Source: Heterobasidion occidentale (Eukaryota > Basidiomycota > Agaricomycetes > Russulales > Bondarzewiaceae). Taken from it: a stretch of DNA of 64,000 bases. The position numbers were made by a program, and so were the translations under genes. The first letter of the stretch is position 1; every line of letters begins with the position of its first letter. Location: NCBI GenBank assembly GCA_039111635.1, contig JBCAQO010000008.1:2170001-2234000 (forward strand), in the 5' to 3' direction. The notes beneath the pieces are model-generated. The model did no database searches. It was not told the origin of the DNA and worked only from the letters and a program-made list of their open reading frames with translations. Shown piece after piece: positions 12,517-24,900 of this stretch.

Positions 12517-13177
12517 TGGGCGTTCGCGCTCCTCGTAAGACGCAGGTGGCATCGGGAGGCTGAACTCAATCGCAATCTGCGTTCCAATGCATGTACCCTA
12601 CTATACCCCGCTCGGCGATCTGCCACTCGAGTATAGTCAACGACTGCGCGAGAGAGAAACGGGTATTGATCGGCAACCTTCGCAGGGTATAAGAAAGCAG
12701 TATTTTACACAGAGACCGGACAATGTATCATCGTTCGACGGCCGAACACGAGGACAGGTAAACGAGGGGGTGTGATAGTAGTGGTAGCTCGACGTGTTCG
12801 GAATAGATAGGGCTGTGTGTATAGAGTTGGGAAGCGGGAGGAAAAGAGCACAAGACTATTACTATAGTAAAGCATCGGGCAGCGGTGATCAACAGGATCC
12901 TGGCGCCGGGCGGCGAGGCGAGACTCTACAATGTCGTCGACGTCGTGTGCGTGTAATGACGGGGGGTATCGGTCAAAAGCGATCAAATCAAGCAAACAGG
13001 TAAGCACAGAAATATCTCCATGACGTATCGCATCGTAACGTAACGTGGCGTACCGTACGTACCAAGCACCAAAGGCCAAAGTAAGTATAAGAAACGACAC
13101 AAACAGACAGCCGAAAAAAAATAAAGAAAGCGAGGGGAGGGGAGGGGGGTGGGGGGTGGGACCGCCAGAACGCGATG
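12517..13177. other. Intergenic, convergent 3' ends
   Basis: This gap of about 660 bp lies between the stop of the peptidase and the stop of the large low-complexity gene on the other strand. It contains purine-rich tracts (AGGGGAGGGGAGGGG near 13135-13160) and an A-rich run at about 13113. A very long open frame on the minus strand runs through it but looks like a GC-rich shadow. Confidence 0.45.
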
Positions 13178-14152
13178 TCAAAGCTCCGAGTACTCCGAGA
13201 ACCGGATGTTGTCCGATGCGAGCCCGCTCTCGCCGAGATGCAGCGTCCCGCCCGCGCGCGCGCTGCGCTCCAGCAGGTCGTCCCACATGCGCGCCTTCTC
13301 CTGCTCCGTCCACGCCTGCCGCGGCGAGCTGTCCATCTCGCGGAACGTCAGGTTCCCGACGACGGGCGAGCGCGGGCCCGCCGCCTTGGCCGTCGACGCG
13401 GTGCTGTGCCCGCTGGTGGAGTCGCGGCTGCGGTACACGGAGCCCCCGAGCGACGCCGTCTCGGAGACGTACGACAGCGAGGGCGTGTGGGGCGAGCCGG
13501 TGCTCGAGGGCGTCGGGGTCGAGGCCACGGAGGTGGCCGTGCGGGGGCGGCGGGCGCTGCGGGCGGGCCGGGGTGGCGGGGGCAGTGCGGACGAGGAAGA
13601 AGCAGAAGCGACGGAGGAGGTGGCCGATTCGAGGCCGAACTCCGAGTGTGGGAAGGGCTGGGACGCGGGGGGCACGATCCGCAGCGGCGGACGCTCGTCG
13701 TGGCGACTGGACGTGGACGTGGACCGCCGCCCAAAGTGGTTGACGGGCTCTGCGGTGGAGAACAGGGGGATCTCGGGGGAAGGGGGCGATCTTGCGGTCT
13801 GCGCGCGGCGCGGCGGGAGGGGCAACGACGGCCGCGCGTCGTCCATCACCTCCACAGGCATCGACAGCGCGCGCGTCGGCCGCGCCAAGGGCGGGCGGGC
13901 GTCCTCGTCGTGGTCCCAGCGGTGCAGCTCGCTCGGCGGGAGGATGTAGTGCGCGACCTTCGGCACGGGCGGCATCTGCTCCTCGACGAACGACGAGGAC
14001 GACGAGTGCACGCTCTGCGCGCGGAAGAACCCTGACGACGCCTTGTCCGACGACGACTGCGGCGACGACGAGCGCGTCGTCGTGCTCGGGCGGCCGCCCG
14101 AGCCCGAGCCGCCCTTGCTGCTCTGCGCCGTGCCCGGCCGCTGCACGCCAAC

Positions 14153-14183
<31 letters not shown>

Positions 14184-17100
14184 CGGTGCGGCGCCGTGTT
14201 TGGCCGCACGCCGGACAGCGACATGCGCGACTCCATGAAGCGGTCGACCATCGGCGAGCTGCGCGCGTCGCGCGATGGCATGTGCACCTCGAACGTCGTC
14301 CGCGACGTCGGGGGGTGCCGCGCGCCCAGGTCCTTCGGCAGCGCAGGCACGGGCGGCGGCGGCGGCGGCGCCGTCGACGGCGACGCGCTCCCCGCGGAGT
14401 GATACCGATCGCGCAGACCGCCGGTGCTGATCCGCTTCATCAGCTTCCAAATCTTCCCACTCGACGGCGACTCGTCGTCCCGCCGCTCCCGCTCGCGCTC
14501 CTTCCCCTTGCCGCCCGCCCTGCCGCCCGAGGACGGGCTCGCGTCCTCCTTTTCGGTCTTCCCCGCAGCGTCGCCCAGCCGCGCGGAGGGCGTCGCCAGC
14601 GCGGAGTACCCGAGCTCGGGCGCCTGCACGTCGACGTAATCGTCGATCGACAGCCGCAGGCTCCGCCGCTCGCGCGTCGGCAGCGTCACCGACCGGCGCT
14701 CCTGGAGGCTCGGCCGGCCCCACGCCGTCTCCTCGACCGGCTCCGCGGTGGCCACGACGACGGCCGCCGTCGCCGCCGCCGCCGCTGCCTTTTTGAAGCG
14801 CGTGGAGACCTTGCGCGAGAGGGTGGCCTTCTGCGGCGTCACGACGGTGCTCGCGACTGCGCCCGCGACCGCACCCGCGCGCGGCGCACGCTGCTCGCCC
14901 TCGTCCCACTCCGTGTCCTCGACGCTCCCCACGGCGACGACGCGCCCCGTCGTGCTCCCGAACACGGTATAGTACGGCCCCGTCGGCTCGCCCTCGTCCG
15001 CAGACACGTCCGCATGCGCCGTCACCCGCGCAGACGAATGGCGGTACGCGTCCTTTGGCCCGCGTGGCGGCGGCGGCAGCGCAGCCGGCACGGGATCCGG
15101 AGCGAGCGCGCGCGCGCGCGGCAGGGATAGACTGGGCAGGGGGAGCAGGAGCAGGAGCAGGAGCGGCGGCGGGGGCGGAAGGAGGGAGAGGCTGCGTCGA
15201 CGGCCGCTGGTCCTGCCCCTTCGCGGCGGCCTCGAGCTTCGCGCGGCGCACGCCCTGCTCCTTGTACGCGAGCGCGATCGCGCCCGCGGGCGTCAGCTTC
15301 GGGGTCGGCGACGGCGACGGGCGCGGGGACGGCGAGTGCCGCGGGCTGCTCGCCCCGCTTCCCCCGCCGCCGCTGCGAGCGTCCGCAGCGGAGGTGTACT
15401 CCTTCGGGATGTCGAACGAGTGGAAGTAGAGCGTCGGGATCGGGTCGTGCAGCGAGCCCGCGGTCGGGCGCGAAGACGCGTCCGACATGCTCCGCGGCGC
15501 GGGCGTCGCGCTGCTCGCGTGGCTCTTCATCGAGCGCTTGCGCAGGACGTTGCGCTGCCGCGGCGGAGCCGGCTGCGGTGGCTGCTGCTGCTGTTGCTGC
15601 TGTTGCGGCGGCCTCTCCTTTTCACGCCCGCGCTCCACATCCTTGGACGACGACGCGACGGGCGCCTCCCGCTCGCTCGACACATGACGCGACGCCGCGC
15701 CCGAGCCCAGAGCCGCCACCGACGCCGCCACTGACACCGCCGCCACCGGCGCCCCCAGCACCCCCTGCTCGTCGCCCGCCAGCGCAACGCGCATATAGCT
15801 CCGGCTCGGCTGCGTCGGGTTGCTCCTACTGCGCGCCTTCTCCACCCTCGCAGCGCTCTCCGCCCTCGCCTGCTCCATCCGCGTCGCGGCCTCCCTTGCG
15901 GTCGGCGGCGGCGCGTCCGAGTCCGAGGTGACGGACATCGTCGACGCGCGCGAGGGCGGCGGCGCGGGCTTGCTCAGCAGGCGCTTCACGTCCAGGCGCG
16001 CGGCGACGAGCGGGCTCGGCGCGCGCTCGCGCTCGCGGTCTGAGCTCCCGCCGCCGCCGTCGGAGAGGTTGCCGGGGGCGAGGTGGGGGGCGTGCGGGTG
16101 CGGATGCGGATGAGGATGTGGGTGGGTGTGCTGTTGGTGCGGGTGCGGGTGCTGTTGGTGCGGGTAAGGATGCGTGAGGCCGATAAGAGACGAGCGGCGC
16201 GCGGGCGAGGGCGACGGGGACGGCGAGTGCGTGTGCGAGCTGGGGTGCGACGGGGAGCGCGACGGGGACTGCGGCGAGGACTGCGGCGACGGCGAGTGCT
16301 GTCGCGCGTGCGAATGCGCGTGCGCGGCCGCGTCGAGCGGGGACAGGTGCGCGCCCGAGAGCGACACGGCGGCGCGCGCTGGCGTGTGCAGCTGGTGCAG
16401 CTGCAAGTGCGGGTGCGGGTGCGGGTGCGGCAGCGGGTGCGACTCGGCGACGCGCCGCGTCGTGGCCACGGCCGCACGGTACTTGGCGCCCGAGTCGGAT
16501 ATCGAGCCTGACGCGGAGCCCGCGTACGAGCCCGCGCGCGTGGGGAAGGGCGTCGGGCCCGACGCGGGGGAATGCGCGAGGTCCGCGCGCCGGCTCGGGA
16601 ACGGGGTCGTGTTGGCCGCTGCGGACGTTAACGAGGACGGCCCCGGGGAGCCGCCGCGCTCCCTATCCCCCTTCGTCGGCGAATGCCTCCTCCTGCTCTC
16701 CCGCTCGCGCTCGCGCTCGCTGCGCGCGGGCGACGACGCCGACGGCGCGGCGGCGGGCGACGTCCCCGGCCTCGCGCTTCCATGGTGGGCATGGTGCAGA
16801 CTGCGCGCCTGGGCGTGCATCTGCATGTGCGCGCGCATGCTCTGCGGCTGGTCGGCGACGGCGTCAGGTCGAACTCGTACGCATACGCGCGTGGCTCCGC
16901 GGCCCCTCCTCCGCCCGCGTCTGCCCGTGTTCCCGCTCTAACAGGGGTGGACGAGGACGTGGACGTGGATGCGAGCGCGGCACCGCCGAACCCGCGCAGC
17001 CCGCCGGCCTGCATCGAGCGCGGGAGCGCATAGTGATTCTGATTCTGATTCAGATTCAGGCGTTTCTCGTCCGCCTGCGGCGGCGTATATGCGTTTGTCA

Positions 17101-17290
17101 GTAGCGGCGGCGGCGGCGGGCGGGCGCGCGACGCGTACGCGGACGCCGAGGCCTTTGAGAGCGAAGGCGGGTTGGAGGCAGAGGCGGAGGAGGAGGCCGA
17201 GGCGTAGCGAGCGTGTAGGCGGTCGACGGAGGAGCTGCGGGCGAGCCTGTGTGCGAGGACTTCTTGCTCTGGGGCGGAGAAGAAGGCCAT
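13178..17290 (-). CDS. Large Ser/Pro/His-rich low-complexity protein, function unknown
   Basis: The start at 17290 reads MAFFSAPEQEVLAHRLARS and the stop is at 13178. Most of the roughly 1,350 residues are disordered: a His-Pro tract (about 16090-16170), a run of eight Gln (15580-15605) and a Gly-Met repeat (14143-14185). Conserved-looking islands sit between: DPIPTLYFHSFDIPKEYTS (about 15400-15450), GPYYTVFGSTTGRVVAVGS (about 14930-14990), KIWKLMKRISTGGLRDRYH (about 14400-14455), KVAHYILPPSELHRWDHD (about 13905-13960). The C-terminus is WDDLLERSARAGGTLHLGES then FSEYSEL. The frame changes near 16880 and near 15120, both in GC-rich repeats. I do not recognise the family. The islands look like short interaction motifs. 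Exon structure is uncertain because no clear introns were found. Confidence 0.6.
16090..16172. repeat. GTGCGG/GTGTTG-type repeat encoding a His-Pro tract
   Basis: Imperfect 6-bp repeats (GTGCGG, GTGCGGATGC, GTGTGCTGTTG) on the plus strand. On the coding strand they give alternating His-Pro with interspersed Gln-Gln. The tract is inside the large low-complexity gene and should be length-variable between strains. Confidence 0.6.
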
Positions 17291-18702
17291 GGGTGGGTGG
17301 GTGGGTGTGCGCGCGTGCGTAAGAGAGGACGGGGCGGGGCGGGGCTGCTAAGGGGGTCGAAGGTTGGAAGTGGTCGAGGTCAGTTAGTGTCGGCGAGGGG
17401 TGGGACGAGATGTGGACGGCGGGGTACGTACGGGGGAGGTGGACGGTATGGGTAGGTGAATGCGGCGGGGTAGGGTGTGTGCGTGTGCGTGTGCGTGTGC
17501 GAGTGCGTGTGCGAGGAGCTGGGTGGTCGGTAGCAGATGAGCAGGTTCAGCAGAGCCTGAGGATCATAGCGTCGTCGGCGAGAGGATACGGGGCGCAGGC
17601 CAAGGAAGATACCGGGGGGGTGTCACGAGAGTGAGTCAGTACGCGTTACGGGATGACTGAATACACGACTACGCGAAGGGAGGTGGGTGACGAGAGGGGC
17701 TCACATGTTCTGGCTTCTCGCCAACGGACAGAGACGGGGGTGCAGTAGCGGGGCTGGGGATATAGATAGACGGGTGTGGGACGGGCGGTGGATTGCTGGC
17801 GTGCTGCGCGGGTGTTTTGAGAAGAGATTAGGTTTGGGTTCAGCGCGAAGGTTTAGGGTTCAAGAACTGGAGGGGGTATCGTACGCGTTGAGAGGCAGAT
17901 TTTGGGCGTGAGTGGGGCAGACACGTGCGGGGGGTCTAGGTGAGTCTAGGGTGGGGCACCGAGTTGGGTTGGGAGGGGGGGGGGCGGACGGTGGTGGGGG
18001 ACAGAGAGGGAGGGGATGTGTGCGAAGGAGGGACACGTGGGGCGAGCGACGAAACGAATCTGGAATGGAAAAAAAAACGCGAGGGGGCTGGGAGTCGGGC
18101 GCGGAGACGGACGGGCGGACGGCGCATGGACGGCAGCGGAGAGAGGGTCAGTGTATTGTTTTACAGCATCGGGGCGCCCATATGGAGAGTGGAAATGGAT
18201 CGGTGATCCGGGCACGAGGGGAGGGGGGCATCGACGTACGTGTATGTGTGTGTGTATGCGCGCGGGTGTGCGTGTAGAGTCGACCGGGACTGGGACACGG
18301 GAGGGAATGTGGAAGGGTAAAGACCGGCTGGAGAGTAAAGACAGGAAATGACGGGTATGTTAGTTAGTAGCTGAGGCTGAGGCTGGGGAGAGAGCGAGGG
18401 CTGGACGCCAGCGCGAAGGCCGACTGAGCGGGAGCCTGCAAATCCCCTTCTCTTTCAATTTCCGGTCCCTTGGCAACACTCAACCCGCTTCTATCCTCCG
18501 GTCTCCGGTCTCCGGTCTCCGGCCTCCGGCCTCCGCCGCCCGCGACCGGCTGCCCCGGGTGCCTGGCCCCGCTGTGCCCTCGCTGTGCCCTCCACCGACG
18601 TCATTCGCTCGCACGCACACAGCACACACAACGCCCCATCGACAGATAGCCTCCACACCGACACCGACGACGACCACAGCACCCACCCCACCGCCGGCAC
18701 CG
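17291..18702. promoter_or_regulatory. Long divergent upstream region with simple repeats
   Basis: This 1.4-kb region separates the starts of the low-complexity gene and the anoctamin gene. It is strongly G-rich on the plus strand. Simple repeats include GTGTGCGTGTGCGTGTGC (about 17476-17512), a GTGT/GCGC run (about 18236-18278) and six copies of a 7-mer, CTCCGGT/C, at 18496-18537, about 165 bp before the anoctamin ATG. Open frames here are shadows of GC bias. Long 5' UTRs are likely. Confidence 0.5.
18496..18537. repeat. Six tandem 7-bp units upstream of the anoctamin gene
   Basis: Units are CTCCGGT three times, CTCCGGC twice, then CTCCGCC. They lie about 165 bp before the predicted start codon, in the promoter or 5' UTR. 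Confidence 0.75.
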
Positions 18703-20700
18703 ATGCCCCCCGCCGTCGACCTCGTCGTCGTCTTCCGCGCCTCCTCCAAAAACACCCTCTCCAAACAGCAGGTCCTCGACGACGCCCGCAGAGCAGAGCA
18801 GCAGTACTCCCGCCTCCTCGACGTCCTCCACGCAGGCGGGCCAGGCCGTCGGTCGCCGCGGCGAGCACCAGGGCCAGCTGCTCGTCCTCCTCTCCTGCAC
18901 CGCGCCCCAGCTCGCCCGCCTCGTCCGCCGCGAGCGGTAATCACACCTCCCTCTCTCCCGTACACCGCCCCGCCCCTGACCCGCTGCCTAATAACAGGCA
19001 CTCCGACTTTCTCCACGGCCTCCCGTCCGCCGCCCTCGACCCCGGCGCCGACCCCGACCCCAACCCAGCCGAGCTCACCCCCGCAGAGCGCCTCCGTCTC
19101 GTGCACGAGTACCTCACCTCCCCACCCGCAGACGGTGGGCTCGGCGTCGCCCCGAGCGCCCACGGCGCCCCCGACGCCTGGGACCGCGTCGAGTCCGTGA
19201 TGGCCCTCCACGACCCCGACTTCAACGACGCCTGGATACGCGCCCTCACCCGCCACGCCGTCGGCCCCGACCGCCTCGACGCCATCCGCAACCAGGTGCG
19301 TCCGCGTCCGCGTCCCTCTCCCCGCCCGCACACTTGATACACAAACGCGCGCGTCCGCCACTGCCAGTTCGGCGACGCCGTCGCCTTCTACTTCGCCTTC
19401 CTCGTCTCCTACACCCGCGCCCTCGCCCTCGCCGCCCTCGCCGCCCTCGCGACCTACCTCCTCGGCCACCCCTACTCCGCGACCTACTCCTCCGCCCTCC
19501 TCCTCTGGGCCGTCGCCTTCGTCGAGACCTGGCGCGTCCGCGAGCGCGTCCTCGCCACCCGCTGGCGCACCCGCGGCGCCTTCCGCGTCGAGCGCCGCAC
19601 CCTCGCCGCGGGCGCCGCCATCCCCTGGTGGACCCGCGAGCTGCGCATCCTCGCGAGCGTCCCCGTCGTCCTCCTCTTCGCGGGCGCCCTCGCCGCCCTC
19701 CTCACCGCCATCTTCGTCCTCGAGGCCTTCGTCGCCGCGCTCTACACCGGCCCCGGCCACCCCTACGTCGTGCGTCCCCCCTCTCCGCCCCGCACCGGAC
19801 GCTGACCCTGCGCCCCCGCGCCCCCGCCCCCGCGCTTAGTCCCTCGTCCCCACCCTCCTCTTCGTCGCCCTCGTCCCGCGCTTCCTCGCGCTCTACCACG
19901 CCCGCGCCCGCGCGCTCACCGACTGGGAGCGCCACGCGCACGCCTCGACGCGCGCCGCCTCGCTCACCCTCAAGACCTTCGCCCTCTCCGCCGTCGTCGC
20001 CTACCTCGGCCTCGCCCTCTCCGCCTTCGTCTACGTCCCCTTCGGCGCGCCCCTCATGGACGCCGTCCAGCGCCGCGTCCTCGCCGCCGCCACCACCACC
20101 ACCATCTCCACCTCCTCCGCGGACTCCTCCATGGACACCGACGCCGCGCGCCTCGCACCGCCGTCCGAAAAGCCCCCCGCCCCGCTCTTCGACCCCCGCC
20201 CCGCCGCGGGCCGCGCCAAGCTCAACGCCGCGCGCCTCCAGAACCAGATGTTCGCCTACACGGTCACGAACCAGGCGCTCAACGCCTTCACCGAGCTCGG
20301 CCTTCCCTTCCTCACGCGCTTCGTCTCGCGCGCGCGCTCCCGCCGCAGCCTCGGCGGCGCGGCGGGGGGTACGCCCGCGAAGAAGAAGCGCGTGGGGTTC
20401 GAGGACGCGGCGGGCGCCGCGGCGGCGGGGCGCAGGGCGAAGGCGGAGCGCGCGTTCCTGGAGCGCGTGCGCCGCGAGGTGGCGTTGCCCGAGTATGGGC
20501 TGTTCGAGGACTACGGGGAGATGGTGACGCAGTTCGGGTACGTCGCGCTGTGGTCGACGATCTGGCCGCTCGCGCCGGGTGAGTGCCGGTTTCATCCTCG
20601 TTTTTGTTTTTAGCTTTGGGTTCTGTTCGATCTGTTTTTTTTGGGACTGTTTGTTCGGAGCTAGAGGGGGAAGGGGAGCTCGCGTCGCGGCTCGTCGTGC

Positions 20701-20732
<32 letters not shown>

Positions 20733-21518
20733 TTGGAACGGAAAGCCAAGTGACAGGCGGCGACAGGGCCCTCCACCCGCACGCTCCATCCCGCTCTACA
20801 TTTCCAAACTGACACACGCACCTGTTTTCACCACGCGCTCTCTCGCCCCCTCCCCCTCGCCCTCTCCCCCTCGCCTCAATCCTCCACGCCGCGCCGCGCA
20901 GTCACCGCGTACCTGAACAACACGCTCGAGCTCCGCGCGGACGCGTTCAAGATCGTCACGCACCACCGCCGCCCGCTCCCCGCGCGCGTCGACACCATCG
21001 GGCCCTGGCTCGCCTGCCTCTCCTTCCTCACCTGGCTCGCGGCCCTCACCAACGCCGCCCTCGTCTACCTCTTCCGCCCCGCCGCCCTCTCCTCTGCCTC
21101 CTCTGCCTCCTCCACCCCCGCCTTCGCCACCGCCCTCGCGCACGACGGCGTCGGCGCCTCCTTCCCCGACCTTAATTCCGGCGCAGGTGCAAGCGTGCCG
21201 GTGCCGGTGCCGACCGACGGCGCGCGCGCGGTATTCGCCAAGGCACTGCTCGTCGCGCTCGCCGCGAGCCACGCGCACCTCGCGCTGCGCGCGGCCGTGC
21301 GGCACGTCGTCGAGCGCGCCGTGTGGAAGGGCAGCGCGGAGGAGGCGCGCGCGGCGCGGGAGGCCAAGGCGCGGTATCTGCGGAGCGTCGAGGGCGCGGC
21401 CGAGGGCGCGACGCAGGTGCAGGGAGAGCAGGGAGAGCAGGAGGAGGACGGCGACGGCGCGTTTTGGACGTACGACGAGGGCCTGGAGGAGATCCGGAGG
21501 GGGTTGAAGGAGGCGTGA
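18703..21518 (+). CDS. IST2: Anoctamin/TMEM16 family protein (Ist2-like ER-plasma membrane tether)
   Basis: Five exons: 18703-18936, 18998-19295, 19368-19769, 19840-20578 and 20902-21518. All four splice junctions keep phase. The N-terminal cytosolic domain reads VDLVVVFRASSKNTLSKQQV and GRRGEHQGQLLVLLSC. The anoctamin membrane core follows: FGDAVAFYFAFLVSYTRAL, FRVERRTLAAGAAIPWWTRE, LLTAIFVLEAFVAALYTGPG and SLTLKTFALSAVVAYLGLA, and later EYGLFEDYGEMVTQFGYVA. The family scrambles lipids or conducts ions in animals; fungal Ist2 tethers cortical ER to the plasma membrane and lacks scramblase activity. The coding length is one base over a multiple of three; the step lies near 18840, between the VLHAGG and GQAVGRRGE segments. 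The last intron is 323 nt and carries a (GTGC)n tract, long for this genome. Confidence 0.88.
20697..20731. repeat. (GTGC)n microsatellite in anoctamin intron 4
   Basis: About eight tandem GTGC units within the 323-nt last intron (20579-20901). Confidence 0.8.
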
Positions 21519-21987
21519 GGTGAGGCGGGCCTTTTTGGTCGGCTGGCGGACGTCCCCGCCCTCGCGAACTACGACCTGGAGGCGGTACGTGTATATTTAT
21601 ATAGCGTCCACGCATGCATGCATTGCTCGACACTCGGTGTTTTCCCGATCTTATTTATGTTCCCTTTTCGCCGCGTACTAGGCGGTGGCGGACATGTACA
21701 TACTATCCACTCGCTCGATATCGGATACCGGAAACCGTCACAGACACCATGGTTGACGCCGACCTCACGAGCCGACCTTCTCCGTGAAGCACTTAGCAAA
21801 CAATGTACATAAATAGACCGAGCACGGTCGCGTTCGAGCGCGCCCGAACCCCGAGGACAAGATCCAAATACTACAGAGCCAGACACCATAATCTCAACGT
21901 CCCGTGTATACATGACAAGCACGCCACAAGAAGGCGCACCGTTCCCCCTCGTTCCCCTCGACTCGCCCCCCCCCTCCCCTTGCTGGC
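21519..21987. other. Intergenic, convergent 3' ends
   Basis: A 469-bp gap between the stops of the anoctamin gene and HSE1. A TATATTTATATAG run at about 21590-21603 could serve 3' end formation for the plus-strand gene. No coding signal. Confidence 0.45.
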
Positions 21988-24900
21988 TTACGCGCCCACC
22001 GGTGGCTGAGACGGCACCTGCGCCTGCGGCTGGCCCCCGTGCTCGCCCCCCTGTCCCTGCCCGCTCACGCTCATCCCCGCGAACTGGCTCTGCAGCCCGT
22101 AATACTGGTTCGCCCACTCCGCTGCCGGACCGCCACCGACACCAGGCCCGGCGCCCGCGGCGGCGCCAGGGCTCTGCGGCGCGTACGTCGTGCCCAGCGA
22201 GCCCTGCCTCAGGGGCCCTGGCGCGGGAGCGGCGGCGGCGGCGCCGTAGGGGCTCGGCAGCTCGTGCGCGTACGCCCCCGGGCTCGGGAGCGAGCTCGCA
22301 GACGCCTGGCGCTGCGGCCCGTCCTGCGGTTGCGGTTGCAGTTGCGGTTGCGCCTGGGGCTGGTGCTGAAGCTGCGATTGCGGCGGTTGGGACAGCTGTT
22401 GCTGCTGCTGCTGGATCGCCTGGACAAACGCGGACTGCGGATGCGCGCTCTGCGGGGAATGCGCAGGGCCAGACGTCGGAGAGACGACGCCCGCCCCGGG
22501 CGACTGCTGCTGCTGCTGGATCTGTCCGTACGGCTGCTGGTACCCCGCGGCCGCGTCCTGCTGACTCTGGCTCTGCGGCTGGCCCTGAGCCTGAGCCTGA
22601 GCTTGAGGAGACTGTGCGTCGACGGTGTCCTGTCCGTGATGCCAGGGACCGAGAAGAAGTACACCGCGCCCGTGGGGTCCGTCCCGCCCTGAGCGTAGTA
22701 CTGTGCCCACGCCTGTGCGTTCGGATCCGGGTACGTCGCGTTCGGGTCGAACGTGTACGGCGGGCCCTCGGCCTCGCGCGGCGGCTCCGCCTGCTGTTGC
22801 GCAGCGGGCTGGGGCTGCTGCTGGGGCTGGAATTGAGCCTGAGCCTGCGGCTGGGCTTGCGGCTGGGCTTGTGCCAGGGGCTGTGGCTGCTGTGAAGGTC
22901 CGTAGGCCTCCGCCTGCTGCGGGAAATACGACATCCTGTTCTGCGCGGGGTACGGTTGCTGAGGGTACCCTCCCGGGACAGCCTGCTGCGGCTGCTGCTG
23001 GGGAGCACCATATGGCGCCGGTGTGAGGCCCGGATCGCCATACGGGGCCTGGGGCTGGCCCAGGGGCTGCGGGCCCTGCGTCGGCGGGTACCCGCCTTCC
23101 TGGCCAGGCACGTACGCGGCCGCAGGGGCGGGGTAGGCGTTGTACCCGGGTTGGTCATACACGGCGGGGTTCCACCCGTTCGCTTGGGGCTCGGGGATCC
23201 GTCCGTATAGCGCCTGGGGCCCGCGCGAGTCCGGCCGGGGCTGGTAGGAGGGCTGGGGCTGCATGTATGGCGGCCGCTGGTCATAGTCTGGAGCAGAGGG
23301 AGGTACGACGCCATGTGAGCAGATCGTGGAGGGAAGGATAGGAGAGACGCCTTACAGCCAGAGTGCCTAGCCAGGCTTTCTTCCATCATACGGTCGAAGA
23401 TAGTGCGCGCCTTGACAAACGTCTCGTTCATAGCCACCAGATCAGCTGCACAAACCCCATCAGCAAACAGCAGCGATAAACCAGATCCCCCATAGAGGAC
23501 TCACATCGCTTCTGACTATACTTGTCGATCAGCTTGACGATCTTGGGACGCAGCGCCATGCTCGAGCGGTAGAGCTCTTGGATCTCCTCGTTGTCCGCGA
23601 GGTTGTCCTTTGCGGGATCGAGCGACCGGAGCATCGTGAGCAGGCGGTCGACGTTCGCTGCCTGCGAGAAGACCGCGAACTCCTGCTGCGCCTCTGCGGC
23701 CAACTCCGCGGCCGATGGCTCGGGAAGCGGTTCCTTCAACGCGAAACAGAGGACACGATAGGCGATACATCAGAAAATAAATGACACGGAGGATAAGGAT
23801 GGGGTGGTTGCTTACGACGTAGTTGACGGGGAATATCCCAGTGCGGCCTTTGAGCTGGCCTCGCCACCAATCCTTGTATCCACGATCGACCACCTTGATG
23901 ACGTCACCCTTCTCGAACGCAAGCTCGCCCGCCTCCGTCGGCTCGAACGTGTGCAGCGCACGAACCCGTGTGACAATCGTCGTCGTCGACGGAGTCGGCG
24001 ACACTGACAGGGCGACCGGCGTCGCCGAGCTCGTCGGTAGGCTCACTTGCGATTGAGATTGCACCTGTGGGGGGGTCGCCTGGCGCACGGGGCCGGGGAC
24101 GTAGCCACCTGCGTAGGTCACGTTGCCAATGCTCGCTTGGCGTGCGGCGGCGGAGGATGAGGTAGCGGCGGGGGGTTGGTAGCCGTCGCTCGAGCTGCCG
24201 GCGCCGCTGGAGGACGCCTGTGCACTGGACGAGGCGAGGGAGTACTGGTTCCACGCTGCGCGGCCGCCCTTGTCCTGGACGGATATCTCCAAGGCACGCT
24301 GGAGCTCTTCTTCTTCGCGCCTGCGGACTTCGTCGTTGACGTCAGGCGGCGGCGGTTCTTGCGGCCCCTCGAACGAGTAGTCTGCGATGGGTCGGGTCGA
24401 TGAGCAAGAGGTGGGGGGACGAAGAGGTGTGCGATAGATACTCTTTGCTTTCAGGTTGTTGTAGCAGTCTTCCATCACGCCCAACGTAGGGTCGTTCTCA
24501 AACTCGGAGACCCACATCGCTATAAGACTCAGGGCCTTGCGCCTGACCTTGTCATGTGTCGTCTGCAAGCAAAGGTGCGGTCAGCTGCTTGGCGACTCGA
24601 GTACATGACTGGGGGAGAGTACGCGCACCCGGTCGATGATCAGTTTCTCGAGTGCCTGGGTGAACGCCCTCGACGCGATCTCGCGATGGAGCTCGACGGT
24701 GCAGTTCTTCGAGAGCGAGTCGGCGAGGGCGAGGGAGTAGAGCTGGACGTTCGGATTCCGGTGTGCGAGCCGCTTGAGGATCGCCGCAATGACGCTCCGA
24801 GCGCTGAGGCCAGATCTCGCATGTGAGTGCCTACCCCCACGCCCAAAACGGATCGAGAACGCACCCCTGCTCGCCCTCGTCTTGCACCTTGTCGCAGAGG

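Noticed and set aside
12705..16838. Minus-strand open frame of about 1,377 codons
   Set aside because: Only its first half matches the low-complexity gene. After about 15120 it turns into Arg/Ala/Gly text typical of a GC-rich shadow, while the neighbouring frame carries the structured islands and a natural C-terminus.
18480..19760. Minus-strand open frame of about 426 codons opposite the anoctamin gene
   Set aside because: Gly/Glu/Ala repeat text with no domain. The plus strand has clear anoctamin motifs with phase-keeping introns.
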